Positions 1 to 9,003 of a stretch of 64,000 bases of DNA are shown here, piece by piece. The notes under the pieces are model-generated. The model had not been told where the DNA came from. It saw only the letters and a program-made list of their open reading frames with translations, and did not search any database. The DNA comes from Pseudoalteromonas shioyasakiensis (GTDB taxonomy: Bacteria; Pseudomonadota; Gammaproteobacteria; Enterobacterales; Alteromonadaceae), in contig CP058414.1 in the NCBI GenBank assembly GCA_013391845.1, forward strand, positions 1,536,501 to 1,600,500. Reading direction: 5' to 3'. The position numbers and the translations under genes were made by a program. Every line of letters begins with the position of its first letter. Within the stretch, counting starts at the first letter, position 1.

Positions 1-1
1 C

Positions 2-115
2 GATGAAGTTATTAGGGAGATCCCAACTGAAGAGTTTCGTGAAGTAGCTAAAGCTTTGGAAGAATTTGCCGATAAATTAACCAATAAAGGTTTGTTGTTC
101 GATAGAACTGCATAA
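2..115 (+). CDS. flaG: FlaG family protein, C-terminal end (partial)
   Basis: The window opens inside this gene; only the last 37 codons before a TAA stop are present. The visible segment contains IREIPTEEF followed by a short amphipathic helix and LTNKGLLFD, which resembles the conserved C-terminus of FlaG proteins (small flagellar proteins that influence filament length). The position, 24 bases before fliD, is the usual one for flaG in polar flagellar clusters. The start and N-terminal half lie upstream of the window. The assignment rests mainly on context plus this short C-terminal match. Confidence 0.7.
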   Translation, partial: DEVIREIPTEEFREVAKALEEFADKLTNKGLLFDRTA

Positions 116-139
116 AGTTTAGTATTTAGGAGTATTAGA

Positions 140-1546
140 ATGGCATTAATTACATCAGCAGGAGTTGGCTCAGGGCTCGATCTCGAAAGCATTATCAGTG
201 CAACACTATCAGCTGAGAATACCCCTAAAATACAAGCATTTGCTGAAAAGCAAGAGTCGCTACAAGTGGAACTATCTTCGTTAGGCGAAGTTAAGTCTGC
301 AATGTCTAAGCTGCAGGATACAATAGAAAAACTAGCCGATATTGATAATTTCAATAAACGTATTGCAAACATCAAGCAGCCGGCAAGTGATGATGGCGAT
401 CTGATATCAGTGACACCAACATCTGATATTTCACCTGGGGACTTCAACATTGAAGTGGTTGAGCTTGCGCAGGGTAGCCGGGCGACATCTAATGCCGGGC
501 TATTTACCTCAACAGATGATGTTGTTACAGCTTCAGGTGGTACATTATCATTCGCTGCGGGTGATAAAAGCTTTGACTTAACTCTGGATGCAGGAGCTAC
601 GCTTGCTGACTTACGCGATGCAATCAATGATTCTGACGATAACTTTGGTGTAACAGCAAATATAATAAATACAGGTACCGAATCAAAATTAGTACTTACA
701 TCAAATGTGTCAGGTGAAGGTAATGACTTAGTTATTACTAATGACACTGCTGAACTAGATAATGTTTCGACACTTGCCAACGATGGTGTTAGTGCAGGTG
801 GTATTGCTATTGCTGCAGGTGATGAAGCCAAAAGTGCAGAAATCAAAGTTGATGGTATTTCTATTGTTAATGATACCAATACATTTAAAGATGCTGTTCA
901 AGATATGACTATTGTCGCTAAGCGTCAGAGTGTTGACAATGAAACAGCTAAACTTTCAGTTGAAGTAGATACTGCAAGTGTGACGAAATTGGTCGATGAG
1001 TTTATCTCTAATTATAACAATTTAATTGGTCAGATAGGCTTACAAACTAGGATCGGGAAGCCTTTAAATAGTGATGCGACCTTACGTTCATTTGATTCTC
1101 AATTAGTTAATGCTTTATCTACAGAGATAACTGATGCGGGCCCCTTCACGAGTATATTTGATATTGGTTTGGGTGTTAATAAGGAAGGCTATATTGAGAA
1201 ATCTAGCCTAGTTCGTAGTTTGAATGAGGCAATGGATGAGAATTACGATGATATTGGTAAAGCATTCGCGGGTGAGGGCGGAATAGCTAAGCAGTTAGAG
1301 TCACTTCTTGAAAATTATGTTGAGAATGATGGTATTATGAAGCAGCGAGAAAATAGCTTAAACTCTCAACTAGAAGATCTAGAGGATGATGTTGCAAACC
1401 ACGAATATAGAATGGAGTCTCTAGAGGCTCGATTAAGGCAGCAGTATGCAGGGCTAGATGTATTGCTAGCGCAAATGCAATCTACTCAAACTTATTTAAG
1501 TTCACAACTTTCAAGTTTACCTGGTTTCACGAAATCAAGTTCTTAA
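140..1546 (+). CDS. fliD: Flagellar filament cap protein FliD (HAP2)
   Basis: FliD forms the cap at the filament tip and helps each exported flagellin subunit fold into place. The 468-residue length is typical. The N-terminus has the family pattern of a hydrophobic start, then GVGSGLDLESII. The central region is a beta-rich variable domain, and the last roughly 80 residues form a long helical segment ending in YLSSQLSSLPGF, as expected for the D0 coiled region. A GGAG-type ribosome site lies just before the ATG. It follows flaG and precedes fliS by 19 bases, so the three are probably co-transcribed. Confidence 0.95.
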   Translation: MALITSAGVGSGLDLESIISATLSAENTPKIQAFAEKQESLQVELSSLGEVKSAMSKLQDTIEKLADIDNFNKRIANIKQPASDDGDLISVTPTSDISPGDFNIEVVELAQGSRATSNAGLFTSTDDVVTASGGTLSFAAGDKSFDLTLDAGATLADLRDAINDSDDNFGVTANIINTGTESKLVLTSNVSGEGNDLVITNDTAELDNVSTLANDGVSAGGIAIAAGDEAKSAEIKVDGISIVNDTNTFKDAVQDMTIVAKRQSVDNETAKLSVEVDTASVTKLVDEFISNYNNLIGQIGLQTRIGKPLNSDATLRSFDSQLVNALSTEITDAGPFTSIFDIGLGVNKEGYIEKSSLVRSLNEAMDENYDDIGKAFAGEGGIAKQLESLLENYVENDGIMKQRENSLNSQLEDLEDDVANHEYRMESLEARLRQQYAGLDVLLAQMQSTQTYLSSQLSSLPGFTKSSS

Positions 1547-1565
1547 CAAATTAATTAGGTGATTT

Positions 1566-1991
1566 ATGTATAACGCTAAAGTGAAAAATTATCAAAAGGA
1601 AGCACTTAAAACTCGATTGGCTGGTGCTGATCGATATGAAGTGATTCAAATGTTATTTGCTGGGGTACTCGAAAAGTTGGTGCATGCTAAAGTATCAATA
1701 GAATCTAAAAATTATGAAGCAAAAGCTGAGCACATATCAAAAGCTACCGCAATAATTGAAGCCCTACGAGGTTGTTTGGATTTTAAACAAGGTGGAGAAG
1801 TAACTGAAAATTTATATGCATTATATAGCTATATGATTGATCGCTTAGTTGACGCAACTATGAATAATGATGCATCAATTTTAGAAGAAGTTGGTAACCT
1901 GATAAAAGAGATTAAATCGGCTTGGGATGCAATTCCTGTTGATGTAAGAATGCAAGCCCTTGATGAGCAGAGAGAAAGTCAAGTTGGATAA
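1566..1991 (+). CDS. fliS: Flagellin export chaperone FliS
   Basis: FliS binds the C-terminus of flagellin in the cytoplasm and keeps it unfolded until export. The 141-residue, all-helical protein has the family hallmarks: an N-terminal YQKEAL helix, a VIQMLFAGVLEKL segment and a C-terminal helix containing IKSAWDAIP. The GTGATTT leader gives only a modest ribosome site. It sits between fliD and a FliT-like gene, the standard chaperone neighbourhood. Its last 32 bases overlap the next reading frame. Confidence 0.93.
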   Translation: MYNAKVKNYQKEALKTRLAGADRYEVIQMLFAGVLEKLVHAKVSIESKNYEAKAEHISKATAIIEALRGCLDFKQGGEVTENLYALYSYMIDRLVDATMNNDASILEEVGNLIKEIKSAWDAIPVDVRMQALDEQRESQVG

Positions 1992-2277
1992 AGTTTTAGA
2001 GCTCAACACTGCTCTTGTGGGTATCAAGGCTAAACTCGCAGATAAAAGTAATTTAGATTTTGAGCTACTAACTCTTAAGTTTAAACAATTAGATAGTTTA
2101 GTGAGAGAATTCTCAGATAAAGAGTTAATTGAGAATAAGATTCAAATAGAAAGCTCGCTAAACGAAATGATAGAACTTATTAACTTGTTAGAAAGCAATA
2201 AAGAAACCGTTAAAATTGAATTAGGTGAGTTTATGAGAAATAATAATAAGTTAAGAGCATACAAAACCCCTAAGTAG
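1960..2277 (+). CDS. FliT-like small helical protein
   Basis: A 105-residue, highly charged, helical protein directly after fliS. By position it is most likely the FliT-type chaperone or regulator that binds FliD or FlhDC-like partners in other bacteria, but primary sequence similarity to enteric FliT is weak and I infer the role from context. The ATG at 1960 overlaps fliS by 32 bases; a TTG at 1984 would shorten it by eight codons and reduce the overlap. There are no cysteines, membrane segments or signal peptide. The gene is followed by a 50-base gap containing the maf promoter. Confidence 0.6.
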   Translation: MMSREKVKLDKVLELNTALVGIKAKLADKSNLDFELLTLKFKQLDSLVREFSDKELIENKIQIESSLNEMIELINLLESNKETVKIELGEFMRNNNKLRAYKTPK

Positions 2278-2307
2278 AACTTAACATCTGACTAAGTTTT
2301 AGTACCT

Positions 2308-2323
2308 AGGCATAAAACTTGCT
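2308..2323 (+). promoter_or_regulatory. Sigma-54 (-24/-12) promoter of the glycosylation island
   Basis: The bases AGGCATAAAACTTGCT fit the sigma-54 pattern, with GG at 2309-2310 and GC at 2321-2322, exactly ten bases between them, and TTGC at the -12 element. Transcription would begin near 2334. It is the only recognisable promoter between the fliDS group and maf, and it would place the glycan genes under the FlrA/FlrC cascade encoded further along. Confidence 0.65.
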
Positions 2324-2359
2324 CTTTAAATGCTGATAGAGAAAATACTAGGTAATAAG

Positions 2360-4477
2360 ATGAAAAACTATAGTAGTGAAATTAAAGAGCTCGAAGAGCT
2401 CTTGGTAGAAAAAGAACTGTTATTAAAAAGAGAGAGGATATTAGCTGACAAAGCCAATATTTTATTTTCAAATAACAAATCTATGTTCGAAGAGTATTAC
2501 CCCGATATTGGAAAATTTATTTCGGGATACCAGCCTAGAGAAGATTTTTGTCTGCATGCAACAGCCGATGGTGCAGCTAACTTTGTACCATCAGGAAGTT
2601 CAATACCATTATATGGAAACACGCCTATAGAACAAGCCCAAAAACAGGTTGAATATTACACTAAAAATGCAAACTATAGCCGAAGAAATTATTTCTTGGG
2701 AAATGAAGTTAAAATTAATGACGAGCGTATTCATATTCAATACGTTGCCAAGTTATATAATAGTTTTTTAGAGTGTTCAGGGTTGGAAGTGCTTAAAGAG
2801 CTTCCTGAACATTATCCTACTTGTTTAGTTTTTGGGATTGGCCTTGGGTATCACTTACCAGCGCTTTTAGAAAAACATACGTTTGATTATTTATTTATTT
2901 GTGAACCAGATGAAGAGCTGTTTTATGCCAGTTTGTTTTGTATTGACTGGTCTAAAATAGTAAAAGATATTGATGATCAAGGTGGGTGTTTATTTTTAAA
3001 TATAGGTATTGGTTATAATGAATTTTTCAATAGTGTTTCCGCAATTAGTGAAGATATAGGCGCCTTTTCACTCATAAACAGTTTTTGCTATCAGCATTAT
3101 CCGTCTGATGAAATTAATAAAGCAATTAAAGAGTATTTTGATAATTACTACCATCTTCACCATGGCTATGGATTTTATAATGATGCAATTACAGGGTTGT
3201 CACACGCGATTCATAATATAGAAAATAATATTCCCTGCTTTATTCCTAATAGGCAAGGTCTACAATCAATGAAAAACGTTCCTATCTTTGTAATAGGGAA
3301 TGGTCCTTCACTTGATGAAAGTCTTACTATTTTAAAGAAGTACCAAGGTAAAGCGATAATTTTGGCTGGTGGTACGGCACTACAAACTTTGGAAAAAGCG
3401 GGTATTGATTGCGACTTTCATATTTTAGTTGAAAGAACAAAGTTAACGCTTGATATTCAAAAGGCGATAAAGCCAGAGTCAGGATATCAACAGAAAAATT
3501 TATTGGCTGTAGATGTGATGTACCCAGATGTTTATGATTTATATAACTGGGGAGGAATGGGTATGAAGGGCCCTGAAGCTGCATCTTCTTTTGTTCGCTT
3601 ACAAATTTTAAAGAATTTTAATGTGAATGTTCGCCCATTACCTGGAGCTGGACCCCTTGTTTGTAATACAGCACTATCTTATGCGTTAAATTTTGGCTCA
3701 AAGGATATTTATTTATTTGGTGTCGATAACGGAGCTGTCGACGTTAAGCAAAGTCATTCAAAGCTGAGCATATATAAAGATAAGAATTTTTCAGATAAGT
3801 TTAAACCATTAGAAGGTGCATCTATTAAGCTTAAAGGTAATTTAGACTCTGATGTTTACGCTACTACTTTTATGAGCACAGCAAAAAGAAATATGGATAT
3901 TTTATTGTCTAACTTAAAAGACGTAAATGTATACAATGTTGGAGAAGGTGCCGAAATTGAAAATGCTTATCCAACGAGAGAAAATGAGTTGTTGTTGTCC
4001 AATTTACCAGATTTAGATAAGACAAAGGTAATTGCAGATATCAAAAAGAACTTTTTTAAAGCGATACCGAAGAATGACTTAGAAGCAGATTTAGCTTTTG
4101 ATATGTTTGATGAGCTATGCGATCACCTTATTTCTATTGGTAAACGAGAGTTTAATTCTCGAAATGAAGCTCATGAACTTATGAAGGCACAGCAACGCGT
4201 TATTTATTCGTATCGCAAAACTAAATATGAACACCTTTTCCATATGCTTAAAGGATCTCTACTGTATATTCATTGTCCTTTAGTTACTTTGCTCTATTAT
4301 TACAAGGATGAGAAAGAAACTTTAAAAGTATTTAGAAAAGCTTTTGATGTTTGGTTAGATTTTTTAGAAACAGTAAAAGTAGATTTTAGACTTAATTTTA
4401 AAACGAAATGTAATTGGTCAAGACCTGAATTCCTCGAAGAACAATGTGAAAATAATGAAGTTACTACATCTGCTTAA
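2360..4477 (+). CDS. maf: Motility-associated (Maf) flagellin nonulosonate glycosyltransferase
   Basis: Maf proteins attach pseudaminic or legionaminic acid to serine/threonine of flagellin before export. The protein has an N-terminal coiled region (SSEIKELEELLVEKE), a long central part, and the DUF115/MptE-like core with the family motif GNGPSLDES near residue 313. About 705 residues is typical. An ATG at 2330 is in frame, but it lies upstream of the transcription start near 2334 predicted from the sigma-54 site. The ATG at 2360, preceded by a weak AGGT, is therefore preferred. It heads the nonulosonate operon, and its 3' end overlaps the next gene. The sugar transferred is inferred from the neighbours to be of the legionaminic type. 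Confidence 0.88.
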   Translation: MKNYSSEIKELEELLVEKELLLKRERILADKANILFSNNKSMFEEYYPDIGKFISGYQPREDFCLHATADGAANFVPSGSSIPLYGNTPIEQAQKQVEYYTKNANYSRRNYFLGNEVKINDERIHIQYVAKLYNSFLECSGLEVLKELPEHYPTCLVFGIGLGYHLPALLEKHTFDYLFICEPDEELFYASLFCIDWSKIVKDIDDQGGCLFLNIGIGYNEFFNSVSAISEDIGAFSLINSFCYQHYPSDEINKAIKEYFDNYYHLHHGYGFYNDAITGLSHAIHNIENNIPCFIPNRQGLQSMKNVPIFVIGNGPSLDESLTILKKYQGKAIILAGGTALQTLEKAGIDCDFHILVERTKLTLDIQKAIKPESGYQQKNLLAVDVMYPDVYDLYNWGGMGMKGPEAASSFVRLQILKNFNVNVRPLPGAGPLVCNTALSYALNFGSKDIYLFGVDNGAVDVKQSHSKLSIYKDKNFSDKFKPLEGASIKLKGNLDSDVYATTFMSTAKRNMDILLSNLKDVNVYNVGEGAEIENAYPTRENELLLSNLPDLDKTKVIADIKKNFFKAIPKNDLEADLAFDMFDELCDHLISIGKREFNSRNEAHELMKAQQRVIYSYRKTKYEHLFHMLKGSLLYIHCPLVTLLYYYKDEKETLKVFRKAFDVWLDFLETVKVDFRLNFKTKCNWSRPEFLEEQCENNEVTTSA

Positions 4478-5642
4478 TCGCAACGAAAATTTGTTTGATG
4501 ATGACCTGGCTAGTTTTGACGACTATTTAAGTGACTTAGTTTCACAGTCTCGTTTTTTAGTTTTAGGAGGTGCAGGAACTATTGGTCAATCTGTCACTAA
4601 AGAACTATTCAAAAGACGACCACAAGTTCTACACGTTGTAGATATAAGTGAAAACAACTTAGTTGAGTTGGTGCGAGATATTCGTTCTTCATATGGATAT
4701 ATAGGAGGAGAATTTAAAACATTTTCACTCGATATTGGTTCGCTTGAGTTTGAGTCATTTATGGCTTATCAATCTGGCTATGATTATGTTTTGAATCTCT
4801 CAGCACTTAAACATGTTCGCAGTGAAAAAGACCCATTTACGCTCATGCGTATGGTTGAGACCAATATTTTTAATACGCAAAAATCTCTCTTCCAAGCGAT
4901 AAATAAAAGCGCTAAGAAGTATTTCAGTGTATCAACAGATAAAGCAGCAAACCCGGTCAATATGATGGGGGCCAGTAAGCGTATTATGGAATTATTCTTA
5001 ATGCAGGAAAGCAGGAGATTGCCAGTTTCCATGGCCCGGTTTGCAAATGTTGCATTTAGTGATGGTTCTTTAATGCATAGTTTTGATATGCGTATAATGA
5101 AAGAACAGCCGCTAGTTGCCCCAACTGACGTGCTTCGTTACTTTGTTACTCCAGAAGAATCAGGACAGTTATGTTTGCTATCGTGTCTATTGGGTAATAA
5201 TTTAGAAATATTTTTTCCAAAACTAAACGATGCGTTACATTTACAAAGCTTTTCAAATTTAGCAAGCCGTTACTTAAAACTAAGGGGCTTTGAGCCTTAC
5301 TTATGTGAATCTGAAGAACAGGCTAGGCAACTATCAAAAACCCTTCCAAAAAAAGGTAAGTGGCCTTGCTTATTTTCAAGCTCAGATACTTCTGGAGAAA
5401 AGCCTCAAGAGGAGTTTTACACAGAGCAAGAGATAATTGATTGGCACCGCTTTTCAAATGTGGGAGTTATTAAGCAGAGCCCTGTTTATGATGAGGAGCA
5501 GTTGCGCATTTTTTCTGAAGGTATTTCCGATCTAAGGCATTCTGGAAAATGGACATCTCAAGATATAGTGTATTTGTTTGAGAGTTTATTGCCTGAGTTT
5601 CAGCATTTGAATCTAGGTAAGTCATTAGAGGAAAAAATGTAG
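4446..5642 (+). CDS. legB: Nucleotide-sugar 4,6-dehydratase, LegB-like
   Basis: An extended SDR of the CapD/FlaA1/LegB group that would convert an NDP-GlcNAc to its 4-keto-6-deoxy form, an early step of legionaminic acid synthesis. A Rossmann motif GGAGTIG lies at residues 41-47. The active-site stretch STDKAANPVNMMGASKR carries the M-x-x-x-K version of the SDR YxxxK signature that is normal for this dehydratase subgroup. At 398 residues it is slightly long because of a C-terminal extension. The GTG start overlaps maf by 32 bases; an ATG at 4455 is an alternative. Its one-base overlap with the LegC-type aminotransferase supports the pathway. Whether the carrier is UDP or GDP cannot be read from sequence. 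Confidence 0.75.
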   Translation: MKIMKLLHLLNRNENLFDDDLASFDDYLSDLVSQSRFLVLGGAGTIGQSVTKELFKRRPQVLHVVDISENNLVELVRDIRSSYGYIGGEFKTFSLDIGSLEFESFMAYQSGYDYVLNLSALKHVRSEKDPFTLMRMVETNIFNTQKSLFQAINKSAKKYFSVSTDKAANPVNMMGASKRIMELFLMQESRRLPVSMARFANVAFSDGSLMHSFDMRIMKEQPLVAPTDVLRYFVTPEESGQLCLLSCLLGNNLEIFFPKLNDALHLQSFSNLASRYLKLRGFEPYLCESEEQARQLSKTLPKKGKWPCLFSSSDTSGEKPQEEFYTEQEIIDWHRFSNVGVIKQSPVYDEEQLRIFSEGISDLRHSGKWTSQDIVYLFESLLPEFQHLNLGKSLEEKM

Positions 5643-6802
5643 TGTTTTCCAGCAATGATTTAATTTCTTTTATTCGTAGTTACTATAATGATGATTCGTT
5701 TATTCCTTTACATAGACCTACATTTGATCACCACGAGAAAGAAAATGTATTGGACACAATTGAAAGCAGTTTTGTTTCAAGCGTTGGAGGTTATGTTAAT
5801 GAGTTCGAAAAGCTTCTAGAGTCTTATACGGGAGCTACAAAGGCGGTTGCTATGGTTAATGGAACCGCTGCTTTACACTGTGCTCTGTATTCCGCAGGAG
5901 TAGAGCCAGGTGATATTGTAATTACTCAAGCTGTTACTTTTGTAGCTACATGTAATGTTATTCATTACTTGCATGCTACTCCTTTATTTATTGATGTGAA
6001 CAAGTATAGCTTAGGGTTATGTCCAGATGCTCTTTCTCAGTACCTTGAAGAGAATGCTTTAATTGACATTGATGGACAATGTAGGCACAGAAAAACGAGT
6101 CAAATTATTCGTGCAATTGTGCCCATGCATACATTTGGCCATCCTGTTCAACTTTTTGAGTTAAACAATGTTTGTCAAAAATGGAATATAGTATTAGTTG
6201 AGGATGCTGCAGAGAGTCTAGGTTCATTGTATAAAGGTAAACATACAGGTACATTTGGTAAACTTGCAGCTTTAAGCTTTAATGGCAACAAAATTATTAC
6301 GACTGGCGGAGGTGGGGCTACGTTATGCATGGACGAGAATTTAGGCAAACATGTAAAGCATTTATCTACAACAGCTAAAGTGCCACATCCTTTTGAATAC
6401 TATCATGATGAAATGGGCTTTAACTATAGAATGCCTAACCTAAACGCTGCGCTTGGATGTGCTCAAGTTGGTAAACTCGACCAGTTTGTATTATCGAAAA
6501 GAGAACTTGCTAGAAAGTATCAATGCTTTTTTGATGGTTCCAAATTTTCGTTTGTTACAGAGCCAGAGTATGCGCGTTCAAATTACTGGTTGAATGCAAT
6601 TATATGCCCATCTAAGATAGAAAAAGAACATCTATTAAAAGAAACAAACGCTAATGGTGTAATGACAAGGCCATTATGGCAATTGGCAAATACATTACCT
6701 ATGTTCGAAGGGGCATTACGTGGAGCTCTACCTAATAGTGAATGGTTGATAGATCGAGTAGTTAACTTGCCTAGCACACCATTAGAAAAGAGTTGTATTT
6801 AA
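5642..6802 (+). CDS. legC: LegC-type PLP aminotransferase
   Basis: A DegT/DnrJ/EryC1-family aminotransferase that would aminate C4 of the 4-keto-6-deoxy sugar made by the preceding dehydratase. The segment AALSFNGNKIITTGGGG contains the PLP-binding lysine in the form characteristic of LegC-family proteins, and VEDAAESLGS supplies the pyridine-binding aspartate. The N-terminal GGYVNEFEKLLESYTGA and MVNGTAALHCAL patterns are also typical. The GTG start overlaps the previous stop by one base. The length, 386 residues, is normal. An amino-sugar role is well supported; assignment to the legionaminic rather than another bacillosamine-type route depends on the neighbours. Confidence 0.83.
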   Translation: MFSSNDLISFIRSYYNDDSFIPLHRPTFDHHEKENVLDTIESSFVSSVGGYVNEFEKLLESYTGATKAVAMVNGTAALHCALYSAGVEPGDIVITQAVTFVATCNVIHYLHATPLFIDVNKYSLGLCPDALSQYLEENALIDIDGQCRHRKTSQIIRAIVPMHTFGHPVQLFELNNVCQKWNIVLVEDAAESLGSLYKGKHTGTFGKLAALSFNGNKIITTGGGGATLCMDENLGKHVKHLSTTAKVPHPFEYYHDEMGFNYRMPNLNAALGCAQVGKLDQFVLSKRELARKYQCFFDGSKFSFVTEPEYARSNYWLNAIICPSKIEKEHLLKETNANGVMTRPLWQLANTLPMFEGALRGALPNSEWLIDRVVNLPSTPLEKSCI

Positions 6803-7626
6803 TGTTTTGTAAATATGTCCTGATAGACGGTCATGTTGTCAGAAATGAAGATGCAAAGATAAATGTTACCGATATGGCTGTATTGTTTGGCTTTGGTGTC
6901 TTTGAATCAATACATGTTTCTAATCGACAACCAGTGTCAATTGTTAAGCATTTAGAAAGATTTACAAAAGCATTAGCTAAATGCAATTTTCAAAAATTGT
7001 TAAACCTACCTATTAGTGATTATGTTAGAGAATGTATCGAACATAATGATTTGGTTGATGGACAAATTTTAATTGTGGCTACAGCTGGTGTCGATGGTGA
7101 AGGGGGGAGAATTGTAATACTTGCTAAAGCATTTACGCTGCCAAAAAGTGAATTGAGGCTTGTAAAAGCGAAAGTGTTACCTGAATTTCGAAGTGCTCAT
7201 TCGGATATGAAACTCACTAGTTGTGCTTCTACCCTGCTTACAAGAAATGACTTATTGAAATCAGGCTTTGATGAAGCAATTGCTTACCGGGGAGATTGTA
7301 TTACAGAAGGTTTGTCATCTGCAATTTGTGTAGTATTCAAAGATAAAATTGTTGTGGTATCTAGCACACATCCTATTTTACCAAGTGTAAGTCTCAAAAA
7401 TCTTTGCCAAGTATTTGATAGAAATCAACTTAATTATGTTTCACATGAAGTAAAACTAGATGATCTTAAAGATTGCGAAGAGATTTGGATGGTCTCTTCA
7501 ACTTGGGGAATTCGTGCAGTAAAAATGTTTTTTTGGGATGGAATTGAACAAGAACTTCAATTCAATTTGGCCCAAAAAGTGCATGGTTACTATCAATTAA
7601 TGTTAAATAATCAAGAATTTGATTAA
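6802..7626 (+). CDS. Aminotransferase class IV (BCAT/ADC-lyase fold)
   Basis: A 274-residue fold-type IV PLP enzyme. FGFGVFESIHV near the N-terminus, a lysine in the DMKLTSCAS segment and EAIAYRGDCITEGLSSAI match the order of motifs in branched-chain aminotransferases, D-amino-acid aminotransferases and aminodeoxychorismate lyases. The usual EGxxSN asparagine is replaced by alanine (EGLSSA). The ATG overlaps the legC stop (TAATG), so the two are translationally coupled. A run of six G at 7102-7107 lies in the reading frame. A class IV enzyme is not part of the described legionaminic pathway, so it may supply an amino donor or modify the sugar, or belong to a separate side reaction with the FAD gene. 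Substrate unknown. Confidence 0.75.
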   Translation: MFCKYVLIDGHVVRNEDAKINVTDMAVLFGFGVFESIHVSNRQPVSIVKHLERFTKALAKCNFQKLLNLPISDYVRECIEHNDLVDGQILIVATAGVDGEGGRIVILAKAFTLPKSELRLVKAKVLPEFRSAHSDMKLTSCASTLLTRNDLLKSGFDEAIAYRGDCITEGLSSAICVVFKDKIVVVSSTHPILPSVSLKNLCQVFDRNQLNYVSHEVKLDDLKDCEEIWMVSSTWGIRAVKMFFWDGIEQELQFNLAQKVHGYYQLMLNNQEFD

Positions 7627-7653
7627 TAACATAATAAAGTTTTAGGTGAGTGT

Positions 7654-9003
7654 ATGAATAATAGTTTTGATGATGTAATCGTCGGTGCTGGCATTGCAGG
7701 TATTGTTGCAGGTTTAGTGAAAGCTAAACAGGGGCGAAGAGTTTTATTGGTTGATAGTGCACATGTTGCTGGTGGTCTGATGAAGTCGATGCATACTGAA
7801 GAGGGGTATGTGTTTGACTACGGGACTCACCTTCTTAGCGAGCTTGCGATAGACGAACTTGATGATTTATTGTTTAGTGAAGTTAGAAAAGGTGACTGGC
7901 TGCAGTTCGATTATTTAAAATCTGGGCATTACATTAAGGGGGTGCTCGGAGAAAAATCCCCAGTAGTTGATGCAGGTACTATGGATTTAGCCAACTATTA
8001 TAAGGGGCTTTATGAATTAGTAGAGACTGTTTCTCAACGCTCATCCAGTTACGAAAATCTTATCGAGCATCTTAACTGTACATTTGGTTCGACCATAACA
8101 AATCAGCTCATAGCACCTGCAGTAGAAAAGCTATTTTATGAACCTGCATCTAACTTAGCCCCCGACTCGCACCTACTCTTTGGATTGGCTAGAGTGCAGG
8201 GGTTTAGCGCTGAATCAGTTCGAATACTTAAACAATTTGAGCCATTAAATGAGGCTTTAGCGTTTCGATCGCATCATGAGGGAAAAACCGGGCAAACTCG
8301 TTTCTATCCAAGAACAGGTGGCATTGGTCAATGGGTGAATATTCTCCTTGAAAAACTTAGTGGTTTTGGAGCTCAGGTTTTACTTGGTACTCAAATTGAA
8401 AGTCTAGGCGTAGAAAATGGCATTGTTAACAAATTAACACTTTCAAATGGTGAACAAATTCAATGTAACTCTTTGACTTGGACTGTTCCTTTGTTTGGCT
8501 TGCTGCGATTACTCCCAATTGAGCTTACAAAACCCATTGAGCCACTAAAGTTCTTGGACTCTTATCTTGTACACCTGATTGTTGATAGAGCACCCATTAC
8601 AGATTTACACTATTACTGTAATTATGATCCCGCTTTTAGTCACTTCAGAACAACTTTGTATTCGAATATGCAGAGTAAAGGAGATGAATTAGGTTATCGT
8701 GCAACTGTGGAAGTGTTTCGACCTAATGATTCTGACTCTTCAAAACCAACTGGGGATAGAATATTAAAAGAGCTCATTGATTGCGGTGTTTTCCCTTCTA
8801 ATAGTAAAGTAGTGTATGAAAAAGCTGAACTACTTAAAAATAGTTTCCCTATACCGACGATTAACTTTAGAAAAATGCAAAGTGATCAGCTTTATATAGC
8901 TAAAAAGTACATCAAAAATATAGAGTTGTTTGGTAAAGCTAGGGGTGACATTTTCTTTATGAACGATGTAATTGTTGATGTATATGAAAATGCAACAAGA
9001 TAA
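7654..9003 (+). CDS. FAD-dependent oxidoreductase, amine-oxidase/UGM-like
   Basis: A 449-residue flavoprotein. The N-terminal VGAGIAGIVAGL and LVDSAHVAGG segments form the dinucleotide-binding fold, and DYGTHLL follows as in amine oxidases, protoporphyrinogen oxidases and UDP-galactopyranose mutases. The C-terminal end (KKYIKNIELFGKARGDIFFMND) replaces the usual second FAD-contacting motif of monoamine oxidases with a different sequence. A good ribosome site (AGGTGAG) precedes the ATG. Its place between two aminotransferases and the nonulosonate genes suggests redox chemistry on a sugar or its amine donor, but the substrate cannot be read from the sequence. Confidence 0.72.
   Translation: MNNSFDDVIVGAGIAGIVAGLVKAKQGRRVLLVDSAHVAGGLMKSMHTEEGYVFDYGTHLLSELAIDELDDLLFSEVRKGDWLQFDYLKSGHYIKGVLGEKSPVVDAGTMDLANYYKGLYELVETVSQRSSSYENLIEHLNCTFGSTITNQLIAPAVEKLFYEPASNLAPDSHLLFGLARVQGFSAESVRILKQFEPLNEALAFRSHHEGKTGQTRFYPRTGGIGQWVNILLEKLSGFGAQVLLGTQIESLGVENGIVNKLTLSNGEQIQCNSLTWTVPLFGLLRLLPIELTKPIEPLKFLDSYLVHLIVDRAPITDLHYYCNYDPAFSHFRTTLYSNMQSKGDELGYRATVEVFRPNDSDSSKPTGDRILKELIDCGVFPSNSKVVYEKAELLKNSFPIPTINFRKMQSDQLYIAKKYIKNIELFGKARGDIFFMNDVIVDVYENATR

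Noticed and set aside
7654..9003. UDP-galactopyranose mutase (glf)
   Set aside because: Only the general FAD fold motifs agree; the characteristic mutase substrate-site sequence is not recognisable and no galactofuranosyl genes are near.
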